Assembly: GCA_963838035.1 (NCBI GenBank) | Contig: CAWIPM010000001.1 | Location: forward strand, 112,679 to 176,678 | Direction of reading: 5' to 3' | Source: CAVVNN01 sp963838035 | GTDB lineage: Bacteria > Actinomycetota > Thermoleophilia > Solirubrobacterales > 70-9 | Length of the DNA: 64,000 nt | In this document: one piece after another, positions 42,329-52,177 of the stretch | How positions within the stretch are numbered: the first letter of the stretch is position 1 | Layout of the letters: the number at the start of each line of letters is the position of its first letter | Notes under the pieces: generated by a model | What the model was told of the DNA's origin: nothing | What the model saw: the letters and a program-made list of their open reading frames with translations, nothing else | The model's database searches: none | Made by a program: the position numbers and the translations under genes

Positions 42329-43726
42329 CGGCACGGCCGGCGATCTGGCGATCGTCCTCCACTCCCACATGCCATATGTGGAGGGGTTTGGGACCTATCC
42401 CTTCGGGGAGGAGTGGTTGTTCGATGCGGTTGTCCGGTCCTATCTGCCTGTGCTCGAGGTTGCGGATCGGCTGACGATGACCGTCACGCCAGTCCTCGCG
42501 GATCAGCTCGAGGACCGCGGCACTCAGGAGCGGTTGCGGGAGTTCCTGACCGAGTGGCGGATCGCGGCGGCCGAGGCTGACGTGCGGGAGGTGCCGGCGG
42601 AGTGCCGGGAAGCGTGCGAAATGGAGTCGGCTCAGTATCGGCGAGCGCTGGAGTTGCTGGACGAGGCGGGCGGTGACCCGCTGCGGCTGTTTCGGGAGGC
42701 GGGGGAGTCGGGGCGGGTCGCGCTGGCGACCTCGGCGGCGACCCACGCGGTGCTGCCGCTGCTGGCGACGCGCGAGGGAGTGCGGCTGCAGATCGACGCG
42801 GGAATCCGGTCGCACCGCCGGCGATTCGGCTGGGACGGAGGCTTCTGGCTGCCTGAGTGCGCCTATGTCCCCGGGCTCGAGTGGAGGCTCGCTGAACACG
42901 GGGTCGAGTGGTTTTTCGTCGACCAGAGCGCCCACGAGGCGCCGTTGGAGGCGCTGGCGCCGATCGCCACCGAAGCGGGGCCGACGGCGCTGCCGATCGA
43001 CTGGGAGGCGATCGGGTGGCTCTGGTCACTCGGCGGCTATCCCTCCGATCCGGCCCACGCCCAGTTCGCCGGCAAATCGCTGCGCGGGGTGAGAATCTGG
43101 CGGGTCGGCGGCGGCGCCTACGAGCCCGCGGCGGCCGCCGCGGTCGCGCGGCGCCAGGCGGGGGAGTTCCTCGCAGCAGCAGCAGCCCGCCTGCGCGCCT
43201 TCGCGGCGACCCACGGTCGCCGCGGGCTGATCGTCTTCGCGATCGATACCGAGCTGATCGGGCACTGGTGGTCGGAGGGGCCGATCTGGCTGCGCGAGGT
43301 GCTGGCCGGCGCCGAGGGAGCCGGGGTGCGCCTGCTCACCGCGCCGGAGGCCCAGGCCGAGCACGAGCCCGTCGGGCGTCCTCTCGCCGCCTCGACCTGG
43401 GGCGAGGGAAAGGACCTCCGCACCTGGGACTCGCCCGCCGTTGCCGACCTGGCCTGGGGGGCGCGGCGGCTGGAGTTGCGCCTGTTGCGCGCCCTTTCGG
43501 CGGGCCTGCGTGGCCCCGCCGCGCTGCGTGCCGCCCGCGAGCTTCTGGCCACCCAGGCAAGCGACTGGGCCTTTCTGGACAAGCGAGGCCAGGCGGGCGA
43601 CTACGCCTTCCAACGCGCCACGGGCCACTCGGAAGCCGCGCTGGAGGCCATAGACTCCCCCGCGTCCACTGACCCGAGCCTGCGCGCTCTCGCTCCTGAC
43701 CTGAGCATCTCACCGCTCCTTCAGCC

Positions 43727-43730
<4 letters not shown>
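42309..43730 (+). CDS. glycoside hydrolase family 57 glucan branching-type enzyme
   Basis: 473 residues, TTG start overlapping the methyltransferase gene by 20 bases. GH57 signatures: VLHSHMPYVEGFGTYPFGEE, WLPECAYVPGLEWRL with the nucleophile Glu, and IVFAIDTELIGHWWSEG with the acid/base Asp. It matches Rv3031, the alpha-1,6-branching enzyme of the MGLP/glycogen pathway. It introduces branches into the alpha-1,4-glucan made by the GT4 that follows, whose TTG start overlaps its stop. Confidence 0.88.
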
Positions 43731-44920
<1,190 letters not shown>

Positions 44921-44976
44921 GCCCCCGCCGCGCTGTTCCACTGCTGCGTCACCTGGGGGAAGGGACCGGTGAAGGG

Positions 44977-45630
44977 TCAGGTTGGAGTGGCAAGGGTGGT
45001 CCGGGCCTCGGGGTCGGGTTCGACCGGGTTTGGCCAGCGCAGCTGCTGCGGGGCCTCCCGTATGCGGATGACGCGGGCCGGGGCGCCGGCGACGACCGCG
45101 TTGGCGGGGACATCCCTGGTCACAACCGCATTGGTGCCGACGATCGAGTTGTCGCCGACGCTGACGCCACGGAGGATGCAGGCGCCGTAGCCGATCCAGA
45201 CGTTGGAGCCGACCTCGACATCGCGCTTGTAGATGCCCTGGACGCGGATCGGCCGCTCGACCTCGACGACACCGTGGTCGAAGTCGATGAACATCGCCCG
45301 GTCGGCGACCACGCACTGGGCGCCGATCCGAACCCGCTGGTAGGCGGAGATCGTGCACTCCTGGCCCATCACGGTCTTCTCGCCGATCTCCACCGTGCCC
45401 TCGTGGCAGCGGATCTTCGTCCCGTCGCCGATCCAGACGAAACGGCCAAAGCGGAGCTCCCCCTTCCGACCGACCGTGAGTTCGAGCCGGCGGCCGAGGA
45501 AGAGCATCCCGGCGGTGTGCCAGCGCCGGCCGGCGCTGGTGAGCAGGCGCCGCCACAGATAGCGCCAGAGCAGCAGTGCGTAGCGGTGGTTCAGCATTCC
45601 GTTGCGGGCGCAGAAGCGAGCGAGGCGCAT
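44977..45630 (-). CDS. left-handed beta-helix (hexapeptide-repeat) acyltransferase
   Basis: 217 residues from the ATG at 45630; an internal ATG at 45597 is possible. The hexapeptide repeats run from about 75 to 190 (VWIGDGTKIRCHEGTVEIGE, then VEVGSNVWIGYGACILRGVS and IVGTNAVVTRDVPANAVVAG), typical of sugar O-acetyltransferases. The N-terminus is basic and aromatic (RYALLLWRYLWRRLL), suggesting membrane association. A similar acyltransferase-like gene (Rv3034c) lies near the mycobacterial MGLP genes, so glucan acylation is a reasonable guess. Confidence 0.85.
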   Translation of the reverse strand: MRLARFCARNGMLNHRYALLLWRYLWRRLLTSAGRRWHTAGMLFLGRRLELTVGRKGELRFGRFVWIGDGTKIRCHEGTVEIGEKTVMGQECTISAYQRVRIGAQCVVADRAMFIDFDHGVVEVERPIRVQGIYKRDVEVGSNVWIGYGACILRGVSVGDNSIVGTNAVVTRDVPANAVVAGAPARVIRIREAPQQLRWPNPVEPDPEARTTLATPT

Positions 45631-45726
45631 GGCGGGCGCCACTCTAGACTGAGGCCGAGTGCGGAGCGAGCAAGCGTCCATATCTGACCTCCTGCGCAGC
45701 GAGCAAAGCGCGAGGAGATGTGTTTG

Positions 45727-46689
45727 ATGCCTGGCGCCGCGAAATCCGCGCCGCTCGCCGAGCGACTCGTCGCCGGCGACAAGCGGGCGCTGGCGCGAGC
45801 GATCACGCTGATCGAGTCCGACGACCCGGCCGGCTGGGATCTGGTGCGCGAGGTCTACCCGCGCACGGGCCGGGCGCGGATCGTCGGCTTCACCGGTCCA
45901 CCCGGGGTGGGGAAGAGCACGCTGATCGGGGCGCTGACCGGGGAGCTGCGCAAGGCAGAGCGTCAGGTCGCCGTGCTCTCGATCGACCCGTCGAGCCCCT
46001 TCACCCACGGGGCCCTGCTGGGCGACCGCATCCGTCTCTCCGACCACTTCCTCGACCCCGGCGTTTTCATCCGCTCGATGGCGTCGCGCGGGGCGCTCGG
46101 CGGGCTCTCGGAGGCGGCGCTGCAGGTGGCGCTGGCGATGGATGCAGCCGGCAAGGACGACGTGCTGATCGAGACGGTCGGCGTCGGCCAGGCCGAGATC
46201 GACATAGTCGACCACGCCGACACGATCGTGCTGGCTCTGATGCCGGGGTCCGGCGACTCGATCCAGGCGCTAAAGGCCGGGGTGATGGAGATCCCCGACA
46301 TCATCGTCATCAACAAGGCCGACCACCCGATGACCGACACGATGGTGCGCGAGGTGCGCGGCGTGCTGGCGCTCTCGCACGATCCCGAGGGTTGGAATGT
46401 GCCGATCCTGCGTACAGAGGCGGCGCGAGGCGAGGGCGTGGCCGAGCTGGCGGCGAAGATCGCCGAGCATCGCGCCCACATCGAGGCGGCCGGGACCCTG
46501 GATGAAAGGCGGGCGCGCAACCTGCGCAGCGAGGTGCTGGGGATCGCGGCCTCGCGGATGCGACGGCGGCTGGAGGCGACGGTCGCCGACGACCCCGAGG
46601 TTTCCGGCCTGCTGGATCGGGTGGTGCGCCGCGAGCTGGACCCCGCCAGCGCCGCCGGCGAGCTGCTGGAGCGCCAGACCGATGCCTGA
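45727..46689 (+). CDS. meaB: MeaB/ArgK-type GTPase chaperone of methylmalonyl-CoA mutase
   Basis: 320 residues from the ATG at 45727, chosen because GAGGAG (45712-45717) is correctly spaced for it and not for the ATG at 45718. Walker A GFTGPPGVGKSTL, SIDPSSPFTHGALLGDRIRL, IETVGVGQAEIDIVDHADT and VINKAD give a complete G3E GTPase. It loads and protects the B12 cofactor of methylmalonyl-CoA mutase, whose genes lie 12 kb downstream at 57913-60006. The next gene overlaps its stop by 8 bases. Confidence 0.93.
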   Translation: MPGAAKSAPLAERLVAGDKRALARAITLIESDDPAGWDLVREVYPRTGRARIVGFTGPPGVGKSTLIGALTGELRKAERQVAVLSIDPSSPFTHGALLGDRIRLSDHFLDPGVFIRSMASRGALGGLSEAALQVALAMDAAGKDDVLIETVGVGQAEIDIVDHADTIVLALMPGSGDSIQALKAGVMEIPDIIVINKADHPMTDTMVREVRGVLALSHDPEGWNVPILRTEAARGEGVAELAAKIAEHRAHIEAAGTLDERRARNLRSEVLGIAASRMRRRLEATVADDPEVSGLLDRVVRRELDPASAAGELLERQTDA

Positions 46690-47098
46690 GACCCCCCCCG
46701 AGCCGGGCGCCCCGCCGCCGTACCTTGACGAGGCCAGGGGGTGGATCGGGTTCGAGGTCGACGAGATCGGTGGCAGCCGGGTCGGCCAGGTGGCCGGCTT
46801 CTTCCTCGACGCCGTCAGCGGCGATCCGGCCTGGCTGGTGGCCAGGCTGGGCCGTCGTCGTGGCCCCCTCGTCGCGGTCCCGTTGCGCGATTGCGCGAGC
46901 GGGGTTGGACGCGTCTGGGTCGCACATGAGGGCGAGACGATTCGCAGCGCCCCCGTGGTCGACCCAACGAGGCCGCTGCTGCGCGAGCACGAGCTGACGA
47001 TCTGTGCCCGCTTCGGCATCGGCGAGGGCGCCGGTCGCGCGGCCGAGGTGCTGAATCGGGACGAGGGCTCGGTCACGGCGCGGCCGGCCGCCTCCTGA
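46682..47098 (+). CDS. PRC-barrel-like domain protein
   Basis: 138 residues, starting 8 bases before the meaB stop. A Pro-rich start is followed by a small barrel-like region (GWIGFEVDEIGGSRVGQVAG, FFLDAVSGDPAWLVARLG and PLVAVPLRDC). PRC-barrel proteins bind RNA or act as adaptors. Cotranscribed with meaB. Function unknown. Confidence 0.65.
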   Translation: MPETPPEPGAPPPYLDEARGWIGFEVDEIGGSRVGQVAGFFLDAVSGDPAWLVARLGRRRGPLVAVPLRDCASGVGRVWVAHEGETIRSAPVVDPTRPLLREHELTICARFGIGEGAGRAAEVLNRDEGSVTARPAAS

Positions 47099-47163
47099 GT
47101 TTCTCTTCTCGTCACATTTTCCTCCTAGCGTGGCCGCCAACGGACCTCTACGAAGGGAGCGAG

Positions 47164-47478
47164 ATGCGTGCAAGAAGGCTGTTGGCGGCGCCGGCGATCG
47201 CCGCGATCGCGGCGGCTGTCGCGGTGGGCGGGTGCGGGAGCAGCTCATCGAGCGGTTCCGACGAATCGACCCAGACTTCCCAGAACGCGGCCGCGACCAG
47301 CTCCGGCAGCGAAGCGATGAAGCACGAAGAAGCGATGAAGCACGATGAGGCGATGAAGCACGATGAAGCGATGAAGCACGAAGAAGCGATGAAGCACGAA
47401 GAAGCGATGAAGCACGAAGAAGCGATGAAGGCACGAAGAAGCGATGAAGGGCGAACACTGAGTCGATGCCCCTGCTGA
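47164..47478 (+). CDS. lipoprotein with tandem EAMKHE/D repeats, one frameshift at the end
   Basis: A lipoprotein signal (LLAAPAIAAIAAAVAVGGCG) ends in a lipobox, followed by a Ser/Thr linker and eight hexapeptides EAMKHE or EAMKHD. Repeats fall at exact 18-base spacing (47314 to 47422); the next one is at 47441, one base late. That extra base changes the tail from EAMKHEEAMKGEH with a stop at 47462 to an unrelated peptide ending at 47478. Repaired, the gene ends 3 bases before dipZ. Met/His/acidic repeats suggest metal binding outside the membrane, perhaps copper for a redox partner. GAAGGGAG gives a good ribosome site. Confidence 0.7.
   Translation: MRARRLLAAPAIAAIAAAVAVGGCGSSSSSGSDESTQTSQNAAATSSGSEAMKHEEAMKHDEAMKHDEAMKHEEAMKHEEAMKHEEAMKARRSDEGRTLSRCPC
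47314..47449 (+). repeat. 18-bp tandem repeat array in lipoprotein gene
   Basis: GCGATGAAGCACGA(A/T)GA(A/G) repeats at 47314, 47332, 47350, 47368, 47386, 47404 and 47422, with an eighth start displaced by one base to 47441. Each unit encodes EAMKH(E/D). The uniform units point to recent slippage expansion. Confidence 0.9.
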
Positions 47479-49220
47479 TGCTCTTCGGGTTCGTCGCCGG
47501 CGCGGGCACCGCGCTCTCGCCGTGCGTGCTGCCGGTGCTGCCGATCGCGCTCTCCGCCGGCGCGACCGGCGGTCGCCGCCGACCGCTGGGGATCGTGATC
47601 GGCCTGGCGGTTTCCTTCACCTTCGCCACGGTCGCGCTCGTCTACGTGATCTCGGCCCTCGGGCTGCCGAACGACCTCCTCCGCAAGTTCGCGATCGTCG
47701 TCCTGCTGGCGTTCGGGCTGACGTTGATGATCCCTCCGCTCGCTGCCCGGGTCGAGGCCTGGATGAGCCGATTCGCCGGGAGGGCCGGGGTCGCGGGCGG
47801 CGGCGGAGACGGCTTCTGGTCGGGCACCGCCGTCGGAGCAAGCCTCGGGCTCGTCTACGCGCCCTGTGCAGGCCCGATCCTCGCCGGCGTCATCACCGTT
47901 TCGGCCTCGCAGTCCTTCACCGTGGGCCGGCTCGCCGTGGCGCTCAGCTACGGACTCGGCTCGGCGGTGGTCCTCTACTTCCTGATGCTGGGCGGGCGCC
48001 GGCTGGTCGCGCCGCTCGCCCGCCGCGGCGTCGGGTTGCAGGTGACGATGGGGGCGGTGATGGTGGTGGTGGCGCTGGCGATGCTCGGCAATTACGACAT
48101 CAAGTTCCAGAACACGATCGCCAGCGACCTTCCCAGCTTCCTTGTCAACCCCACCGAAGGGCTGGAGGACACGGCCGCGGCGCGAAGCGCCCTCGACCAC
48201 GTTCGCGGCGAATCGGCGCACGGGGTCGGGGCCAGGGCGGCTGAAGCGCCGGCCCCGGGCGCGGAGGCCGGGACGCGATCGCGCCTGCCTGTCCTCGGCC
48301 GGGCCCCCGAATTCGTCGACAACCAACGCTGGTTCAACACCCCCGGCGACCGACCGTTGACGATGAGGGGCCTGCGCGGCCGCGTTGTGCTGGTCGACTT
48401 CTGGACCTACAGCTGCATCAACTGCCTGCGCACGCTGCCCTACCTGAAGGCCTGGGACGCGCGCTACCGCCGCGACGGGCTGACGATCGTCGGCATCCAC
48501 TCGCCCGAGTTCCCCTTCGAGAAGGACGCCGGCAACGTCGCCGAAGCGATCGAGCGCAACGGCCTTCGCTATCCGGTCGCCCAGGACAATGACCTGGCCA
48601 CCTGGAACGCCTACGGCAACCAGTACTGGCCGGCCGAGTACTTCATCGACTCGCGGGGCCGGGTTCGCTACGCCCATTTCGGCGAGGGCGAATACGGCGA
48701 GAAAGAGAAGGTGATCCGCGAGCTGCTGGTGGAAGCGGGAAGGCGGGTCCCCGGCAGCGACTCCCGCGTCCACGCGATCGCCCCCTCGGCGACCGTGACC
48801 ACGCCCGAGACCTACCTCGGCGCCGCCCGCGCCGAACGTTTCACCAACCCGACGCTCTCGCCCGGGCTGCACGACTTCAAGGCCCCGGCGTCGCTCCCGG
48901 CCAACGAATTCGCCTACCACGGGCGCTGGCGGATTGCGCTTGACTCGGCGACGGCGGCGGGCGGCACGCTCAGCCTCAACTTCGGGGCGCGGCGGGTCTA
49001 CCTGGTGCTCGGCTCGCCGGGGCGCAGCCGCAGGGTGCAGGTGTTGCTCGATGGCCAGCCGATCCCGAAGCGCTACGCCGGCGCCGACGTGAAGAACGGC
49101 CGGGTCGAGGTCACCTCGCAGCGCCTCTACGATCTGGTTGATCTCCCCGCGGTCGGTCACCACACCTTGCGCCTCGTCCCGCAACCGGGAGTGATGGGCT
49201 ATGCCTTCACCTTCGGGTAA
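47466..49220 (+). CDS. dipZ: DipZ-like fusion of CcdA membrane domain and thioredoxin domain
   Basis: 584 residues. The N-terminal CcdA-type domain (1-215) has the redox cysteines in SPCVLPVLP and APCAGPIL among about six membrane helices. A linker leads to an extracytoplasmic thioredoxin-like domain (about 275-425) with WTYSCINCLRTLPYL. A C-terminal beta-sandwich (about 440-584) matches the third domain of M. tuberculosis DipZ (Rv2874). It moves reducing equivalents across the membrane to extracellular proteins. It starts next to the repaired end of the Met/His-repeat lipoprotein, so the two are probably coupled. Confidence 0.9.
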   Translation: MPLLMLFGFVAGAGTALSPCVLPVLPIALSAGATGGRRRPLGIVIGLAVSFTFATVALVYVISALGLPNDLLRKFAIVVLLAFGLTLMIPPLAARVEAWMSRFAGRAGVAGGGGDGFWSGTAVGASLGLVYAPCAGPILAGVITVSASQSFTVGRLAVALSYGLGSAVVLYFLMLGGRRLVAPLARRGVGLQVTMGAVMVVVALAMLGNYDIKFQNTIASDLPSFLVNPTEGLEDTAAARSALDHVRGESAHGVGARAAEAPAPGAEAGTRSRLPVLGRAPEFVDNQRWFNTPGDRPLTMRGLRGRVVLVDFWTYSCINCLRTLPYLKAWDARYRRDGLTIVGIHSPEFPFEKDAGNVAEAIERNGLRYPVAQDNDLATWNAYGNQYWPAEYFIDSRGRVRYAHFGEGEYGEKEKVIRELLVEAGRRVPGSDSRVHAIAPSATVTTPETYLGAARAERFTNPTLSPGLHDFKAPASLPANEFAYHGRWRIALDSATAAGGTLSLNFGARRVYLVLGSPGRSRRVQVLLDGQPIPKRYAGADVKNGRVEVTSQRLYDLVDLPAVGHHTLRLVPQPGVMGYAFTFG

Positions 49221-49989
49221 CGGAAGCCGCCCTCGGACGCGGAAGCGCGGGCGCGAGATCTCCGGTGGTGATGAGCCCGCCCGCGCGAGAGCGGAGGAGG
49301 CGGCGCGTGTTTTGGTCGTCGACGACGAGGCGACGATCGTCGAGGTCGTCGGCCGCTATCTGGAGCGCGCCGGGTACAGGACCTTCGAGGCGTTTGACGG
49401 GCCGCAGGCGCTGCGCCTTGCCGAGCTGCACCGTCCCGACCTGATCGTGCTCGACGTGATGCTGCCGGGGATCGACGGGATCGAGGTGATGCGCCGCCTG
49501 CACGAGCGGCCCGGGGCGAGGACCGCGGTGATCCTGCTCACCGCCCGCGGCGAGGAGTCCGACCGGCTGGTCGGGCTGCGCCACGGTGCCGACGACTACG
49601 TGGTCAAGCCGTTCTCCCCCGCCGAGCTGGTCGCCCGGGCCGACGCGGTGCTCCGCCGCGCCTCGCCTAAGGCCGGGGACGGTGGCCCGCCGCCGATCGA
49701 CCACGGGCCGCTGCGGATCGAGCCGGCGACGCGGAGGGTCCTGCTCGACGGCGAAGAGCTTCCGCTGACCCAGCGTGAGTTCGACCTGCTCGCCTTTCTC
49801 GCCTCCCATCCGGGGCAGGTGTTCTCGCGCGATCAGCTGATGGAAGCCGTCTGGGATTACCCGTTCTTCAGCGACACCAGCACCGTCACCGTCCACGTCC
49901 GCCGCCTGCGAGTCAAGCTCGGCGAGGACCCGGCCCGGCCGCGCTTCATCGAGACGGTCTGGGGAGTCGGCTACAGGCTGAGGCCATGA
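49201..49989 (+). CDS. OmpR/PhoB-family response regulator
   Basis: 262 residues, start overlapping the dipZ end by 20 bases. A disordered 35-residue N-terminus precedes the receiver domain (VLVVDDEATIVEVVGRYL, phospho-acceptor Asp in LIVLDVMLPG, Lys in VVKPFSPAEL). The C-terminal winged helix (about 165-262) has LTQREFDLLAFLASHPGQVF and FIETVWGVGYRLRP. Its kinase is encoded 67 bases downstream. Overlap with dipZ suggests a thiol- or metal-stress regulon. Confidence 0.93.
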   Translation: MPSPSGNGSRPRTRKRGREISGGDEPARARAEEAARVLVVDDEATIVEVVGRYLERAGYRTFEAFDGPQALRLAELHRPDLIVLDVMLPGIDGIEVMRRLHERPGARTAVILLTARGEESDRLVGLRHGADDYVVKPFSPAELVARADAVLRRASPKAGDGGPPPIDHGPLRIEPATRRVLLDGEELPLTQREFDLLAFLASHPGQVFSRDQLMEAVWDYPFFSDTSTVTVHVRRLRVKLGEDPARPRFIETVWGVGYRLRP

Positions 49990-50056
49990 GCGCGGAGCGG
50001 GCGAGCAGGATCGCCGCCGATCGTCGGTGCGAGCGTGCGAAGCGCGAAGAGGTGCG

Positions 50057-50914
50057 ATGAAGCGCGCCTTCGTCATTGCCGTCGCCGCATTTCTCGCGGG
50101 CGCCGCTGCGGTGACCGTTCCGCACCGGATGGGAACGGCGCAGATCCTGCTCGTCGCGCTTGCCGCGCTGGGCGCTGCGCTGGCGGCGGCGCTTGCTGTG
50201 AGGCTGGCGATGGAGGAGCGCTCGCGGGGCGAGATCGAGAGCGCCCGCCGCCGGCTCGTCGCCGCCGTCTCCCATGACCTGCGGACGCCGCTCGCCTCGC
50301 TGCGGCTGCTGGTCGAGTCGATCGACGACGGGGTTGCGACCGGGGAGACCCGTGACCGGTACCTGCGCGAGATCCGCACCCACGTCGAGGTCCTCACCGG
50401 GCTGATCGACGACCTCTTCGAGCTCTCCCGGATCGAGGCCGGCGAGATTTCCTGGACGATGCGACAGGTCGAGCTGCGCGAGCTGATCGGCGACACGGTG
50501 GCCGCGATGCGGGCATCGGCGGCGGCGCGGGGCGTCGCGATCGCCGCCGAGCTGCCGCCGGAGGACGTGGTCGCCCGGGCCAACGCGGAGAAGTTGCAGC
50601 GGGTCCTCTTCAACCTGATCCAGAACGCGATCCGCCACACACCCGCCGACGGCAGCGTCACGGTGCGGGCGCGGGCCGCGGGCGACGGGGTTGAGGTCGA
50701 GGTTGCCGACGATGGCGAGGGGATCTCCCCGGCCGACGGCGAGAGGGCCTTCGAGGCCTTCTACCGCGGCGGCGACGCCACCGCCCGGGGCGAGGACGGC
50801 GCCGGCCTCGGCCTCGCCATCTCCCGCGCGATCGTCGAGGCGCACGGCGGTCGAATCTGGCTGGAGTCGGCCGGCGCAGGCACCCGCATCCTCTTCACCC
50901 TCCAAGCCGCCTAG
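50057..50914 (+). CDS. membrane sensor histidine kinase
   Basis: 285 residues, with a GAAGAGG ribosome site. Two N-terminal transmembrane helices (about 5-20 and 28-48) enclose a very short external loop, so sensing is probably intramembrane or through a partner. The HisKA box is VAAVSHDLRTPLASLRLL; the catalytic domain has NLIQNAIRHTP (N box), DDGEGIS (G1) and DGAGLGLAIS (G2). It should phosphorylate the preceding response regulator. It ends tail to tail with the acyl-CoA dehydrogenase gene. Confidence 0.92.
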   Translation: MKRAFVIAVAAFLAGAAAVTVPHRMGTAQILLVALAALGAALAAALAVRLAMEERSRGEIESARRRLVAAVSHDLRTPLASLRLLVESIDDGVATGETRDRYLREIRTHVEVLTGLIDDLFELSRIEAGEISWTMRQVELRELIGDTVAAMRASAAARGVAIAAELPPEDVVARANAEKLQRVLFNLIQNAIRHTPADGSVTVRARAAGDGVEVEVADDGEGISPADGERAFEAFYRGGDATARGEDGAGLGLAISRAIVEAHGGRIWLESAGAGTRILFTLQAA

Positions 50915-52056
50915 CAGCCGAGCTGGCGGGCTATCACCATCTGCTGGACCTCGTCCGTGCCCTCGCCGATGGTGAGGATCTTGGCATCGCGGTAGAAGCG
51001 GCAGACCGGGTACTCCTCGATATAGCCGTAGCCGCCGTGGATCTGGACCGCCTCCTCGGTGGCCCGCACCGCCAGCCGGCCGGTGATCAGCTTCGCCTGT
51101 GCCGCGGTGAGGGTGAACGACCGGCCGGCGTCCTTCTCGAGGGCTGCGCGCCAGGTGAGCAGGCGGGCGGCCTCGATCTGCGCCGAGAGGTCGGCGATCT
51201 TCGCCTGGATCGACTGGAACTTGGAGATCGCCTGGCCGAAGGCCTGGCGCTCCTTGGCGTAGGCGATCGCCTCGTCGAGGGCGCCCTGGGCGAGCCCGAC
51301 CCCCATCGCCGCCACGCCGATCCGCCCACCGTCGAGGATGTGGAGGAAGTTCTTGAAGCCATCGCCCCGCCGCCCCAGCAGGTTGGACTCCGGTACCCGG
51401 CAGTCCTCGAACGACAGCGGCCGGGTATCGGAGGCGTTCCAGCCCATCTTCCGATACGGCTCGCCGGCCTCGTACCCGGGCGTTCCGTTAGCGACAATCA
51501 GGTTGGAGATCTCCCTGCGCCCGTTCGCCTCACCGGTCACGGCGGTGATCGAGACGCAGCCCGATATGTCGGTGCCGGAATTGGTGATGAACTGCTTGGC
51601 GCCGTTGACGACCCACTCGCCCTCGTCCAGCTTCGCCGTGGTCCGCACGTTGCCCGCATCCGACCCCGCCTCAGGCTCGGTCAACCCGAAGGAGGCGAGT
51701 TTCTTCCCGCTGCAGAGCTGCGGCAGCCACTCCGACTTCTGCTCCTCGCTGCCCCACAGATAGATCGGCATCGTTCCCAACGACGTGTGCGCCGCCATCG
51801 TGATGCAGACCGAGGAGTCGACTCGCGCCAGCTCTTCGACCGCCAGCGCGTAGGACAGGGTGTCCGCTCCGCCGCCGCCGTACTCCTGGGGGAAGGGAAT
51901 TCCCATCAGCCCGAGCGGGCCCAACTTGGCGACGATCTCGTAGGGGAAGCGCTTCTCCCGATCCAGCTCCGCGGCGACCGGCGCGACCTCCGCCCGCGCA
52001 AACTCCCGCACCGTGTCCCTGAGAAGCCTCTGCTCGTCGGAGAGATCGAAGTTCAC
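50911..52056 (-). CDS. acyl-CoA dehydrogenase
   Basis: 381 residues from the GTG at 52056 (VNFDLSDEQRLLRDTVREFA). FAD-binding motif FGLTEPEAGSDAGNVRTTA and QFITNSGTDISG are typical, and the catalytic Glu lies in GGYGYIEEYPVCRFYRDAKI. It oxidises short or branched acyl-CoA to enoyl-CoA and passes electrons to ETF, encoded at 60105-61868. A TACGCT box 9 bases upstream suggests a leaderless mRNA. Confidence 0.92.
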   Translation of the reverse strand: MNFDLSDEQRLLRDTVREFARAEVAPVAAELDREKRFPYEIVAKLGPLGLMGIPFPQEYGGGGADTLSYALAVEELARVDSSVCITMAAHTSLGTMPIYLWGSEEQKSEWLPQLCSGKKLASFGLTEPEAGSDAGNVRTTAKLDEGEWVVNGAKQFITNSGTDISGCVSITAVTGEANGRREISNLIVANGTPGYEAGEPYRKMGWNASDTRPLSFEDCRVPESNLLGRRGDGFKNFLHILDGGRIGVAAMGVGLAQGALDEAIAYAKERQAFGQAISKFQSIQAKIADLSAQIEAARLLTWRAALEKDAGRSFTLTAAQAKLITGRLAVRATEEAVQIHGGYGYIEEYPVCRFYRDAKILTIGEGTDEVQQMVIARQLGC

Positions 52057-52177
52057 AGCGAGGGGAGCGTATGCGTTGTCGGGCGGGTGGCGCGGCGGCG
52101 GCGGTCCCCCATAGCGGAGGGCGCGCGCAGCGCGTCCGAACACATGGCGGAGGGCCGCCGCGACAGGACCCGCCCGC

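Noticed and set aside
47314..47449. 18-bp repeats considered as a non-coding satellite or CRISPR-like element
   Set aside because: They encode regular EAMKH(E/D) units within a lipoprotein frame and have no spacers.
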